Positions 54,039 to 62,498 of a DNA stretch of 64,000 nucleotides are shown here, piece after piece; the first letter of the stretch is position 1, and every line of letters begins with the position of its first letter. Source of the stretch: an uncultured Agathobaculum sp. (GTDB lineage: Bacteria > Bacillota > Clostridia > Oscillospirales > Butyricicoccaceae); contig CALWUJ010000007.1 of NCBI GenBank assembly GCA_944384725.1, positions 17,921-81,920 of the forward strand, given 5' to 3'. Below the pieces are notes generated by a model. It searched no databases. It was not told the origin of the DNA and saw only the letters and a program-made list of their open reading frames with translations. The translations under genes were made by a program, and so were the position numbers.

Positions 54039-54104
54039 CGCGTATATGGTCAGTATGTAAAGCATGAATGCCGTGCATACGCAAAGCCGAAAGAGCTTTC
54101 CCAC
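54033..54104 (-). CDS. 23-aa hydrophobic peptide, candidate type I toxin (module 2)
   Basis: From GTG 54104: GKLFRLCVCTAFMLYILTIY then AK, again 23 residues with one hydrophobic helix, but unrelated in sequence to toxin 1. An ATT (54107) or upstream GTG (54116, 27 aa) are alternative starts. AAAGGGGG lies upstream and can pair with CCCTT in CTCCCTTGCGAAAGGGG. The TGA lies inside the shared hairpin. The mRNA starts near 54167, with GCACTGTC (54164-54157) and GGCAG-G-CGGTC (54149-54139). Confidence 0.6.
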   Translation of the reverse strand: MGKLFRLCVCTAFMLYILTIYAK

Positions 54105-54173
54105 AATCGCTATCACCCCCTTTCGCAAGGGAGTAGCCGACCGCCTGCCGTCTGGTGACAGTGCTTTAAAGTG

Positions 54174-54202
54174 AGTATAGCAGAAACTACGACAAGAAAC
54201 AA
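54174..54202 (-). promoter_or_regulatory. promoter of toxin-2 mRNA
   Basis: TTGTTT (54202-54197), 17-base spacer, TATACT (54179-54174). Confidence 0.65.
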
Positions 54203-54337
54203 GCCGCCGCTCTTTATTTGTTCTTTCCAGCAAAAGATACAAGTGCTTCCGCACCGCTTCTATGCATTATATTGCATGATGTTTTTTATTCAACACTATA
54301 TATAGTGTCTATTTGCGCGTCGCGCTTTCGCTTCGTC

Positions 54338-54389
54338 GCTCATAACCCGGAGGTCGTTGGTTCAAGTCCAGCCCCCGCAACCATTAAAA
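54338..54389 (+). repeat. attR: duplicate of tRNA-fMet 3' part
   Basis: Exact 52-base copy of 46433-46484, not preceded by a tRNA 5' half. The chromosomal terminator copy follows at about 54392-54420. It marks the right end of the integrated element. Confidence 0.93.
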
Positions 54390-54462
54390 AAGCACTGACT
54401 TCGAAAGAAATCAGTGCTTTTTCTTTTTATATTTTTATAGCATGCCTGTTTTCGCCAAAGCA

Positions 54463-54499
54463 AATGCGTCCCCTGCGCTGAAAGCGCAGAGGACGCATT
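54463..54499. terminator. terminator downstream of the ABC ATPase gene
   Basis: AATGCGTCC-x-CTGCGC (54463-54478) pairs with GCGCAG-x-GGACGCATT (54484-54499), one internal mismatch. On the minus strand it follows the ATPase gene. Confidence 0.75.
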
Positions 54500-54546
54500 C
54501 CGAGAAAAAAGAGAAGAGAAGAGAGGAGTCATAAAAATGGAACCGT

Positions 54547-55659
54547 TTAATGGCAGATTGCCTTTTCGGTTTCCTTATCAAAAAGATGCAGCTTGCTCAT
54601 ATCAAGCGCGAACTGTGCAGTCTCACCCGCTTGCTTGTGATAGCCGCTCGGTGTGCGAACCACCAACTTCTGGTCGCCGCACAGCAGATAAATATAAACT
54701 TCCGCGCCCATGAGTTCAACAATATCAATCTGTGCGCGGATTACGCCCTTGTTTTTGGCATCCACATGCTGTTCGTCCGTCATGATATCTTCCGGACGGA
54801 TGCCAAGCACAATCGGACGACCAACATATTTCTCAAAGGTTTGTGCATCGCCCTTTTCTTTGGGGATCTCAAAAGAATACTCCAAGAACTTGACATAGTA
54901 TTGCTCATTTTTCTTTTCGATCGTTGCATCAATGAAATTCATCTGCGGTGCGCCGATAAAACCGGCAACAAAAAGATTGCAGGGATAATCATACAGATTC
55001 TGCGGCGTATCTGCCTGCTGAATATATCCGTCTTTCATCACAACGATGCGATCGCCCATTGTCATCGCTTCCGTCTGGTCATGTGTGACATAGACGAACG
55101 TTGTGTCCAGCCTCTTGTGCAATCGGGTAATCTCGGTGCGCATAGCGGTTCGCAGCTTTGCATCCAAGTTGGACAGCGGTTCATCCAGCAAAAACACGGA
55201 GGGGTCACGTACCATCGCGCGGCCAAGCGCAACGCGCTGTCTCTGACCGCCGGACAAAGCGCGCGGCTTACGGTTCAGAAGATGTTCCAGATCCAAAATT
55301 TTTGCTGCTTCATGCACCTTCCGGTCAATTTCCTCTTTGGGCACTTTGCGAAGCTGCAAGCCAAATGCAATGTTCTTATACACCGTCATATGCGGATAAA
55401 GCGCATAATTCTGGAAAACCATCGCAATATCACGGTCTTTCGGCGGCACATCGTTTACCAGTCTGTCACCGATATACATTTCTCCGCCCGTGATTTCCTC
55501 TAGTCCGGCAATCATACGCAGCGTTGTAGATTTGCCGCAGCCCGACGGCCCGACCAGAATGATGAATTCCTTATCTTTAATTTCCAGATTCAAATGATCA
55601 ATTACCTGCACATTTCCAGGATATGTCTTATCAATATTGCGAAGGGAAATGCTTGCCAT
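54547..55659 (-). CDS. msmX: multi-sugar ABC transporter ATPase (MsmX/UgpC type)
   Basis: A 370-aa ATPase energising carbohydrate importers. Walker A is GPSGCGKSTT, the Q loop is MVFQNYALYPHMTVYKN, the signature is LSGGQRQRVALGRAMV and Walker B is VFLLDEPLSNLD, with switch His in YVTHDQTEAMTM. The C-terminal TOBE regulatory domain covers about 235-370. ATG 55659 is chosen over GTG 55671, which overlaps the ribosome site. No permease or binding-protein gene is adjacent, as is typical of an MsmX that serves several importers, perhaps including the binding proteins at 1.4 and 4.6 kb. Confidence 0.9.
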   Translation of the reverse strand: MASISLRNIDKTYPGNVQVIDHLNLEIKDKEFIILVGPSGCGKSTTLRMIAGLEEITGGEMYIGDRLVNDVPPKDRDIAMVFQNYALYPHMTVYKNIAFGLQLRKVPKEEIDRKVHEAAKILDLEHLLNRKPRALSGGQRQRVALGRAMVRDPSVFLLDEPLSNLDAKLRTAMRTEITRLHKRLDTTFVYVTHDQTEAMTMGDRIVVMKDGYIQQADTPQNLYDYPCNLFVAGFIGAPQMNFIDATIEKKNEQYYVKFLEYSFEIPKEKGDAQTFEKYVGRPIVLGIRPEDIMTDEQHVDAKNKGVIRAQIDIVELMGAEVYIYLLCGDQKLVVRTPSGYHKQAGETAQFALDMSKLHLFDKETEKAICH

Positions 55660-55682
55660 AAGATACCCCACTCCTTTTCCGG

Positions 55683-56524
55683 TTATTTTTTCAGTTCAAA
55701 GATCCGTGCAGTACCGGACTGCATCTGTACATGCAATATACCGGTTTCCTCATCCCACTGATAATTGGTTTGCGCGGCCAATGGGTACGTCTGCTGCAGG
55801 ACACAATTTTTTTCCAACGGAATATCACATGTGCCGGAGTGAATGCACCAAATAGCCAGAAAATGCCGGCAACCGCCGTCCAGACCAACACAAAGGAAAT
55901 CATCCGACATGCTGCCCAATCCAATCGGCCAATACGGGAGACAGTCTTTGGTGATATCGCAAATAGATTGATGATAAGCGATACCTTCCCGCACCAAAGC
56001 CTTTCGCTCTGCGGATAGTTCAGCCAGATGGCCGCTCTGATGGATGCGCATTAAAATTGCGCTGACCATATTGAAAGCCGTTTCTTCGCAGTCTCCATCG
56101 CGCAGCGGATAGCTCCAAATCGCGGCCTGCTCCGGCGTTAACGCTGTCATACAATTGCAAGCAATCGCTGCCATCTTCAAATAATCCGTCTGGTCAGTCA
56201 CCGATTGGATCGAACAGCGTGACAGCATGGAGTATTCCATGCGCATACCGCCAGAGCTGCAATTCTCAATAATCAAGTCAGGATATCGTGCGAACACACG
56301 GTCGAGCCATTCCAGATAGGCACGCGTATGCCGCAGCAGACCGTCGCCCGCACTATCGGCATGCAGCTCGGTTCCGGGGCCGGCATTGATGTTGTAATCC
56401 ACCTTGATATACCCGACGCCATATTCCTTGACCAAACGATCAATCACACGATCCAGATGCGCAGTCACCTCCGGATTGCGGAAATCCAACTGATAACGGC
56501 CATGGTCGATAATCGGCCTTCCAT
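55683..56524 (-). pseudogene. GH36 alpha-galactosidase, C-terminal fragment
   Basis: About 280 residues remain of a usual 730. The fragment starts abruptly at [19 protein letters not shown] and keeps the nucleophile motif YIKVDYN and the acid/base region ENCSSGGMRMEYSM, then the C-terminal beta domain to the stop. The N-terminal domain and half of the barrel are missing. Immediately beyond the break lies, on the opposite strand, an equally truncated FGGY kinase. An open frame continues to 56603, but only by reading antisense through that kinase. Unlikely to be active. Confidence 0.85.
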
Positions 56525-57268
56525 TCCATGATCGTACTGGAAAAGCCATTGCAGCATGTGTATCCCGAAATTGATTTGGTGACAACGCCAACCGGATTCC
56601 CAACCGCTATGGTGCACTGTAATAATTGCACATCCGATCTCAATGCATGGATCCAGATTTTTCATCAAGCCCTGCGAGCCTTTGACTGCCCTGTGGATCT
56701 TCAAACCGTATACGGTACTTTATACAACCAAGCACTTTCCGGCCAGGCCGATTGCGGCGGGCTGCTTGCGTACAATTATTTTTCTGGAGAACCGGTCACG
56801 CAGCTGGATTCCGGTCGACCGCTTTTCATGCGCCAGCCTGACAGCGCATTTTCGTTACCAAATTTCATTCGCACACTGCTGTTTTCCTCTATGGCTACGC
56901 TGAAAATCGGCATGGATCTGTTGTTCCAGAAGGAACAGGTTCAGGTAGACTGTCTTTCCGCACATGGCGGACTGTTCAAAACACCGGTGGTCGGTCAACG
57001 CCTGCTCGCCGCAGCCATGAATGCCCCTGTATCCATTATGCGCACAGCGGGAGACGGCGGAGCCTGGGGCATTGCGATTCTTGCTGCATACTGTCTGCAA
57101 AAAGCCCCGAATGAAACGTTGGAAGCCTATCTGGCGCATCATGTCTTTCAGGATAGCCCAGTCACTACGGTTATGCCCGAAGACAGTGATGTACAAGGTT
57201 TTTCAGCGTTTATGCAGTCCTATCAAAAGGGGCTTGCATGTGAACGAATTGCAACACAAGTATTTTGA
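56525..57268 (+). pseudogene. FGGY-family pentulose kinase, C-terminal fragment
   Basis: About 246 residues of a roughly 530-residue ribulokinase-like FGGY protein. Homology begins inside the fold at [16 protein letters not shown] and continues through [55 protein letters not shown] and [16 protein letters not shown]. The N-terminal ATPase lobe is missing. It sits 45 bases before araA, so the intact gene was probably the L-ribulose kinase of an arabinose operon. An ATG at 56528 gives an open frame, but a half-kinase should be inactive. Confidence 0.85.
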
Positions 57269-57269
57269 A

Positions 57270-57304
57270 AAGGAGGTATGTCAATCCGATTTCCGCCGGA
57301 TTGA
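57270..57304 (+). promoter_or_regulatory. ribosome site separated from araA start by a hairpin
   Basis: AAGGAGG (57270-57276) is 37 bases from the araA ATG. Between them TCAATCCG (57281-57288) pairs with CGGATTGA (57297-57304). Folding would leave about 13 unpaired bases between site and start. A closer ribosome site is not visible. Confidence 0.5.
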
Positions 57305-57313
57305 TCAAGCAAT

Positions 57314-58789
57314 ATGAGTTTGAAAAATTATGAATTCTGGTTTGTTGTCGGCAGCCAATTCCTGTACGGACAGGAGGTGCTGGATACGGTTGCAGCACGC
57401 GCTGCACAGATGGTGGAGGAACTGAATGCATCCGGTAATCTTCCCTGCCGCTTGGTCTATAAGTGCACTGTGAAAACCAACGACGAGTGCACCGACATCG
57501 TGCGACAAGCCAATTACGAGCCGACTTGCGCCGGTGTGATCACTTGGTGCCACACCTTCAGCCCGTCCAAAATGTGGATCAACGGCCTGTCCAACCTGTC
57601 CAAGCCGTACTGTCATTTGGCAACGCAGTATCATCGGGAGATCCCCAATGAAGAAATTGATATGGATTTCATGAACCTGAATCAGGCGGCACACGGCGAT
57701 CGGGAGCATGGCTTCATTGGTGCCCGGCTGCGCATGCCCCGTAAGGTGATTGCCGGTCATTGGCAAGATGAATCGGTGCAAAAACGCTTAGGCCGATGGA
57801 TGCGTGCCGCATACGGTGTTATGTTCAGCCGTTCCCTCAAGGTGATGCGTTTTGGCGATAACATGCGCGAGGTTGCCGTCACCGAGGGCGACAAGGTGGA
57901 AGTGCAGGCTAAACTGGGCTGGCAAGTGAACACTTGGCCGGTAGGCAAGCTGGTGGAAACCATGCAATCCATTTCGGAATCTGAAATTGATGCATTGATT
58001 GCAACATATGGCAGCCAATATGATTTTGCCAGTGACAATATGGACTGCATTCGCTATCAGGCCCGTGAAGAATTGGCAATGAAAAAAATGCTGGATGCCG
58101 AAGGATGCAAGGCATTTTCCAACACATTCCAGGATCTGTATGGTATGAAGCAATTGCCCGGACTGGCCTCTCAGCATTTGATGCAGCTCGGCTATGGCTA
58201 TGGCGGCGAAGGCGACTGGAAAGTTGCTGCGATGACTGCTATTCTGAAAGCTATGAGCGAAGGACAGACCGGCGGCACCACCTTTATGGAAGACTACACC
58301 TATCATCTGGCAAACGATGCACAATATAGTCTGGGTGCCCACATGTTGGAGGTATGCCCTTCCGTGGCCAACGATCGTCCACGCATTGAGGTACATCCGC
58401 TTGGGATTGGCGACCGTGAACCGCCCGCTCGTTTGGTATTTGAAGGCCATAGCGGCCCCGCCATCGTGGTCAGCCTGATTGATATGGGTGGCCGTCTGCG
58501 ACTCATCTGCCAGGATATCAACTGCGTTGATCCGATCATGCCCATGCCCAACCTGCCGGTTGCCCGTGTGATGTGGCAGGCAAAGCCGGATCTCGCGACA
58601 GGCATCGAAGCCTGGATCACCGCTGGCGGCGCGCATCACACGGTGCTGAGTTACGATATTTGCGCGGAGCAGATGCGCGACTGGGCACGAATGATGGACA
58701 TTGAATTCGTGCATATCACAGACGATACCACGGTTGCATCCTTGGAGCATGATTTGTTCCTTTCGGATCTTACATGGAAGCTAAAATAA
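57314..58789 (+). CDS. araA: L-arabinose isomerase
   Basis: A 491-aa, full-length enzyme interconverting L-arabinose and L-ribulose. N-terminal FWFVVGSQFLYGQEVL, then VITWCHTFSPSKMWINGL, MNLNQAAHGDREHGFI, and the metal-binding Glu/His positions in GTTFMEDYTYHL and AHMLEVCPSV, with EVHPLGIGDREPPARLVF near the end. It is intact, although the kinase gene just upstream is truncated; ribulokinase and araD must come from elsewhere if the pathway works. Confidence 0.96.
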   Translation: MSLKNYEFWFVVGSQFLYGQEVLDTVAARAAQMVEELNASGNLPCRLVYKCTVKTNDECTDIVRQANYEPTCAGVITWCHTFSPSKMWINGLSNLSKPYCHLATQYHREIPNEEIDMDFMNLNQAAHGDREHGFIGARLRMPRKVIAGHWQDESVQKRLGRWMRAAYGVMFSRSLKVMRFGDNMREVAVTEGDKVEVQAKLGWQVNTWPVGKLVETMQSISESEIDALIATYGSQYDFASDNMDCIRYQAREELAMKKMLDAEGCKAFSNTFQDLYGMKQLPGLASQHLMQLGYGYGGEGDWKVAAMTAILKAMSEGQTGGTTFMEDYTYHLANDAQYSLGAHMLEVCPSVANDRPRIEVHPLGIGDREPPARLVFEGHSGPAIVVSLIDMGGRLRLICQDINCVDPIMPMPNLPVARVMWQAKPDLATGIEAWITAGGAHHTVLSYDICAEQMRDWARMMDIEFVHITDDTTVASLEHDLFLSDLTWKLK

Positions 58790-58827
58790 TTCCCGTTTCC
58801 TTTGTTTGCGCGAAGTGTACCGGAAAG

Positions 58828-58876
58828 AAAAAGAACTACCAGCCTGCCATTCTGGTGCAGGCTGGTAGTTCTTTTT
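58828..58876. terminator. bidirectional intrinsic terminator
   Basis: Twenty-bp perfect stem 58828-58847 with 58857-58876, loop 9, with A5 left and T5 right, between convergent araA and phosphatase genes. Confidence 0.93.
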
Positions 58877-58931
58877 GCGGAGCTTATTGTCTCGTTTTAC
58901 GTCAGGCGCAGCGCGATTGCAGCATACGAAA

Positions 58932-59390
58932 TCAACAGTTGCAGCACTGTTGCAGCAATCCTCGACATCCATCCTCCACATCTCGCCAAGTTGCCTCAAA
59001 ATTCCCCGTGTACCATGGGTCTGCGACCTCTTGACCGGGGCGATCGGTATAATCCAGCAACAGCTGGATCTTATCATCAGGATCGCCGCCGCACATGCGC
59101 TGCATATTGCGAATATTCGCATGATCCATCCCGATCAGCAGATCGTACTGGTCATAATCGCTGCTGCGCAGCTGTCTGGCTGCATGTCCCTCACAAGCGA
59201 TCCCATGCTCTGCCAGCTTGCGGCGCGCAGGAGGATAAACCGGATTGCCGATCTCCTCGCGGCTGGTCGCCGCCGAGTCAATGATAAATTGGTCGGACAG
59301 CCCTGCCTTATCCACCATATCCCGCATCACATAAGCGGCCATCGGACTGCGGCAGATATTGCCGTGGCACACAAACAAAATTCTGATCAT
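58932..59390 (-). CDS. low-molecular-weight protein tyrosine phosphatase
   Basis: A 152-aa enzyme. The phosphate loop is FVCHGNICRSPMAA near the N-terminus (Cys8, Arg14) and the general acid is in DPWYTGNFEATW. ATG 59390 follows GGGAGAG; longer in-frame starts have no ribosome site. In capsule loci such enzymes reverse tyrosine-kinase control, but no kinase is adjacent here. Confidence 0.93.
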   Translation of the reverse strand: MIRILFVCHGNICRSPMAAYVMRDMVDKAGLSDQFIIDSAATSREEIGNPVYPPARRKLAEHGIACEGHAARQLRSSDYDQYDLLIGMDHANIRNMQRMCGGDPDDKIQLLLDYTDRPGQEVADPWYTGNFEATWRDVEDGCRGLLQQCCNC

Positions 59391-59601
59391 TTTTCTCTCC
59401 CGCTTCATCTGTTTCTTTCTGTCAATTATATCATACCGACCGGCCTCAGCGCCAGATATGCATTTCCCTCTGCCGCAGTCTGTGATACAATATAGGCAGC
59501 AAGCCCCGCAGAAGCACGAACGTGTTATGTGGAACTGGTGGCACAAGCCATCCATCCTATTTCAAAAATTTCAGCTGTAAGCGTAGGAAAGGAGAACAAG
59601 T

Positions 59602-60279
59602 ATGCAATACGAACTCAAAGGCGGCGTTTTCCCTGTCGTTGTATGCCAGTTGGCAGACGGCGAAAAGATGATTACCGAAAAAGGCTCTATGGTCTGGATG
59701 ACCCCCAATATGGAGATGGAAACCTCGGGCGGTGGTCTGGGCAAAATGTTTTCCAAGGCATTTTCCGGCGAAAGCATGTTCCAGAACATCTATACCGCGC
59801 GCGGTGCGGGCATGATCGCCTTCGGCTCCAGCTTCCCCGGCCGCATCCTCACGCTCGATGTCGCGCCGGGACGTGAATTCATCCTGCAAAAGACCGCGTT
59901 CCTCGCCTCGGAAGCCGGTGTACAGCTGTCCGTCCACTTTAACAAGAAATTGGGTGCAGGCTTCTTCGGCGGCGAAGGCTTTATCATGCAGCGTCTTTCC
60001 GGCAGCGGCACGGCCTTTGTCGAGGTCGACGGCGAACTGGTCGAATACACCCTTGCATCCGGAGAGCAAATGGTCGTGGACACCGGCAACGTGCTCGGCT
60101 TTGATGCCAGCGTGTCCATCGACATCCAGCAGGTCAAGGGCATCAAGAACAAACTGCTCGGCGGAGAGGGCTTTTTCAACACCATACTGACCGGCCCGGG
60201 CAAAATCTGGCTGCAAACCATGCCGATTTCCGGTGTGGCATCCGCAATTCAGCCCTACATTCCCACTGGCAACGGCTGA
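59602..60279 (+). CDS. AIM24/TIGR00266-family protein
   Basis: A 225-aa beta-rich soluble protein. Typical patterns are MQYELKGGVFPVVVCQLADG, GSMVWMTPNMEMET, GGEGFIMQRLSGSGTAFVEV and GEGFFNTILTGPGKIWLQT. The family is widespread in bacteria and includes yeast Aim24; its biochemical role is unknown. GGAAAGGAG is 8 bases upstream. No functional neighbour is evident. Confidence 0.93.
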   Translation: MQYELKGGVFPVVVCQLADGEKMITEKGSMVWMTPNMEMETSGGGLGKMFSKAFSGESMFQNIYTARGAGMIAFGSSFPGRILTLDVAPGREFILQKTAFLASEAGVQLSVHFNKKLGAGFFGGEGFIMQRLSGSGTAFVEVDGELVEYTLASGEQMVVDTGNVLGFDASVSIDIQQVKGIKNKLLGGEGFFNTILTGPGKIWLQTMPISGVASAIQPYIPTGNG

Positions 60280-60327
60280 GTTTCCCGCTCGCTAAAAGCA
60301 TACTTACATATAAGTCGCAATATATTA

Positions 60328-60367
60328 AAACCGCCCCCGTGCTGTTTCTGCAGCACGGGGGCGGTTT
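60328..60367. terminator. bidirectional intrinsic terminator
   Basis: AAACCGCCCCCGTGCTG (60328-60344), loop 6, CAGCACGGGGGCGGTTT (60351-60367), between convergent genes. Confidence 0.93.
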
Positions 60368-60386
60368 GCTATCACCCAAAACGGGA

Positions 60387-62492
60387 TTATTCGACGGTCA
60401 ATACCTCGTCGCCCGCAGAGACTTTGCCGGTCTTTTGCAAGGTGAAGGTTGTATAAACGTCCGAATTGGTAACGACCACCGGCGTTACTGTGCGGTAGCC
60501 TGCTTCGACGATCATCTTTTCGTCAAAGCTGCCGATTTTATCGCCCTTTTTGAGCTTGTCGCCTTCCTTCACGCCGATGGTAAACGGCGCACCGTTCATC
60601 TGTACCGTATCAATGCCCAGATGGATAAGCAGCTCGACACCATCTGTCGTGGTCAGGCCGATAGCATGCTTGGTGCCGAATACCGTCGCCACCTCGCAGT
60701 CTGCCGGGGCATATACCTGATTATCCGTCGGCTCGACGGCAAAGCCGTCACCGACCATCTTTTCCGAGAACACACCGTCCTCCACCTGCTCCAGCGGAAT
60801 GACGTTGCCGGTCAGCGGAGACGCAATCACATGCGCGCCATTGGATGCCGGAGCGCTGTCCGTTGCGGCAGTCGTTGCCGACTGCGGCGCGTCTTCATTG
60901 CTGGCAGGCGATGCGAGGAACGCCTCCAGATCGGATTTGATGACCGATACGCGCGGACCGTATACAACCTGCACGCCAGTTCCCTTGCAAATAACGCCCG
61001 ACGCACCCGTATTCTTAAGCACCTGCTGATCGACCTTGGATGCATCATGCACTGTGCAGCGCAGACGGGTGATGCAGCAATCCACGTCGGAAATATTCGC
61101 CTTACCGCCCAAGCCCATCATGATCTCACGGGACAGGGTCGTGTCTCCGCCGCCCTGCGCCGCTGCAGCTTCGCCTTCCTTGCGGGCGTTCACATCCGCG
61201 CGGGTGTACAGCTTGATTTCGCTATCGTCGCGACCCGGGGTCTTGTAATCGAACTTTTTGATCATAAAGGAGAATACAAGGTAATAAACGATAAAGTATA
61301 CCACGCCGACCACCGGAATCCACAGCCAGCTGGTCTTAGCGTTACCCTGCATGATGCCGAACAGCGTCAGGTCAATCAGACCGCCCGAGAACGTCAGGCC
61401 AACGCCGACATTCAGGATGTGCATAATCATGTAGGACGCGCCTGCAAAGATGCAGTGCACCACATACATCGCCGGAGCGACAAACAGGAAGGTGAATTCC
61501 AGCGGCTCGGTGATACCGGTCAGCATGGAGGTCAGCGCTGCGGACAGCAGCAGGCCGCCAACCGCCTTGCGGTTTTCCGGCTTGGCGCAGCGGTACAGCG
61601 CGAGCGCCGCACCCGGCAGGCCGAAGATCATCAGCGGGAACTTACCGGCCATAAAGCGGGTCGCCTCGACCGAGAAATGCTCGATACCCGGGGTTGCCAG
61701 CTCAGCAAAGAAGATGTTCTGCGCACCCTCTACCAGCACGCCATTGACCATGGCCGTGCCGCCCAGCGCGGTCTGCCAGAACGGGATGTAGAACACATGA
61801 TGCAGGCCGAACGGAATAAGCGCGCGCTCGATAAAGCCGTACAGCCAAGTGCCTGCGTAACCGGATGCCAGCACGAAGCCGCCCAGCGCATTGATACCGC
61901 TCTGGATGACCGGCCAGATGTAGTACATCGCAATGCCGACCACCAGATAAACCGCCGCCGAGATGATCGGCACAAAGCGCGTGCCGCTGAAGAAGCTCAG
62001 CACCTGCGGCAGCTGGATTTTGTAATATTTATTGTGCAGCGCTGCAACGCCCAGACCGACGATGATACCGCCGAACACGCCCATCTGCAGCGAGTTGATG
62101 CCCAGCACGCTTGCAGTGGCACCGGACAGATCGGGCGCACCAAAGTCGGTGATCAACGCGCCGATGGTCGCATGCATGACGAAGAATGCAATTGACGCCG
62201 ACAGAGCCGCGACTTCCTTCTCCTGCTTGGCCATGCCGATCGCAACGCCCATTGCAAAGATGATGGGCAGGTTGTCAAAGACGATCGAACCGGCGGCATT
62301 GAGCACCTGCAAAATGGCGTTGATGAACGTTCCCGGTCCCATAACGCTCATCAGGCCGTAGGTTTCCAGCATGGTTTCATTGGTAAACGAGCCGCCGATG
62401 CCGAGGAACAGACCAGCAACCGGCAGAATAGCGATCGGCAGCATAAACGAGCGGCCGACGCGCTGTAATACGCCAAAAATCTTATCTTTCAT
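60387..62492 (-). CDS. ptsG: PTS glucose-type EIICBA
   Basis: A 701-aa fused transporter. EIIC (about 1-400) starts VGRSFMLPIAILPVAGLFLG and includes GITEPLEFTFLFVAP. EIIB (about 440-520) carries the phospho-Cys in DVDCCITRLRCTV. After an Ala/Ser/Pro linker, EIIA (about 555-701) carries the phospho-His in LLIHLGIDTVQMNG. All three domains look intact. It lies 6 bases after the antiterminator gene, with AAGGAG just before the ATG. Glucose is most likely, but N-acetylglucosamine or maltose-type specificity cannot be excluded. Confidence 0.93.
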   Translation of the reverse strand: MKDKIFGVLQRVGRSFMLPIAILPVAGLFLGIGGSFTNETMLETYGLMSVMGPGTFINAILQVLNAAGSIVFDNLPIIFAMGVAIGMAKQEKEVAALSASIAFFVMHATIGALITDFGAPDLSGATASVLGINSLQMGVFGGIIVGLGVAALHNKYYKIQLPQVLSFFSGTRFVPIISAAVYLVVGIAMYYIWPVIQSGINALGGFVLASGYAGTWLYGFIERALIPFGLHHVFYIPFWQTALGGTAMVNGVLVEGAQNIFFAELATPGIEHFSVEATRFMAGKFPLMIFGLPGAALALYRCAKPENRKAVGGLLLSAALTSMLTGITEPLEFTFLFVAPAMYVVHCIFAGASYMIMHILNVGVGLTFSGGLIDLTLFGIMQGNAKTSWLWIPVVGVVYFIVYYLVFSFMIKKFDYKTPGRDDSEIKLYTRADVNARKEGEAAAAQGGGDTTLSREIMMGLGGKANISDVDCCITRLRCTVHDASKVDQQVLKNTGASGVICKGTGVQVVYGPRVSVIKSDLEAFLASPASNEDAPQSATTAATDSAPASNGAHVIASPLTGNVIPLEQVEDGVFSEKMVGDGFAVEPTDNQVYAPADCEVATVFGTKHAIGLTTTDGVELLIHLGIDTVQMNGAPFTIGVKEGDKLKKGDKIGSFDEKMIVEAGYRTVTPVVVTNSDVYTTFTLQKTGKVSAGDEVLTVE

Positions 62493-62498
62493 ATGCTT

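Noticed and set aside
54033-54254. 73-aa minus-strand protein reading through module 2
   Set aside because: Its upstream part covers the predicted toxin promoter, 5' end and ribosome-site stem. Only the last 23-27 codons fit the RNA layout.
60339-62195. 618-codon open frame on the plus strand
   Set aside because: It is antisense to ptsG, with no plausible start or protein features.
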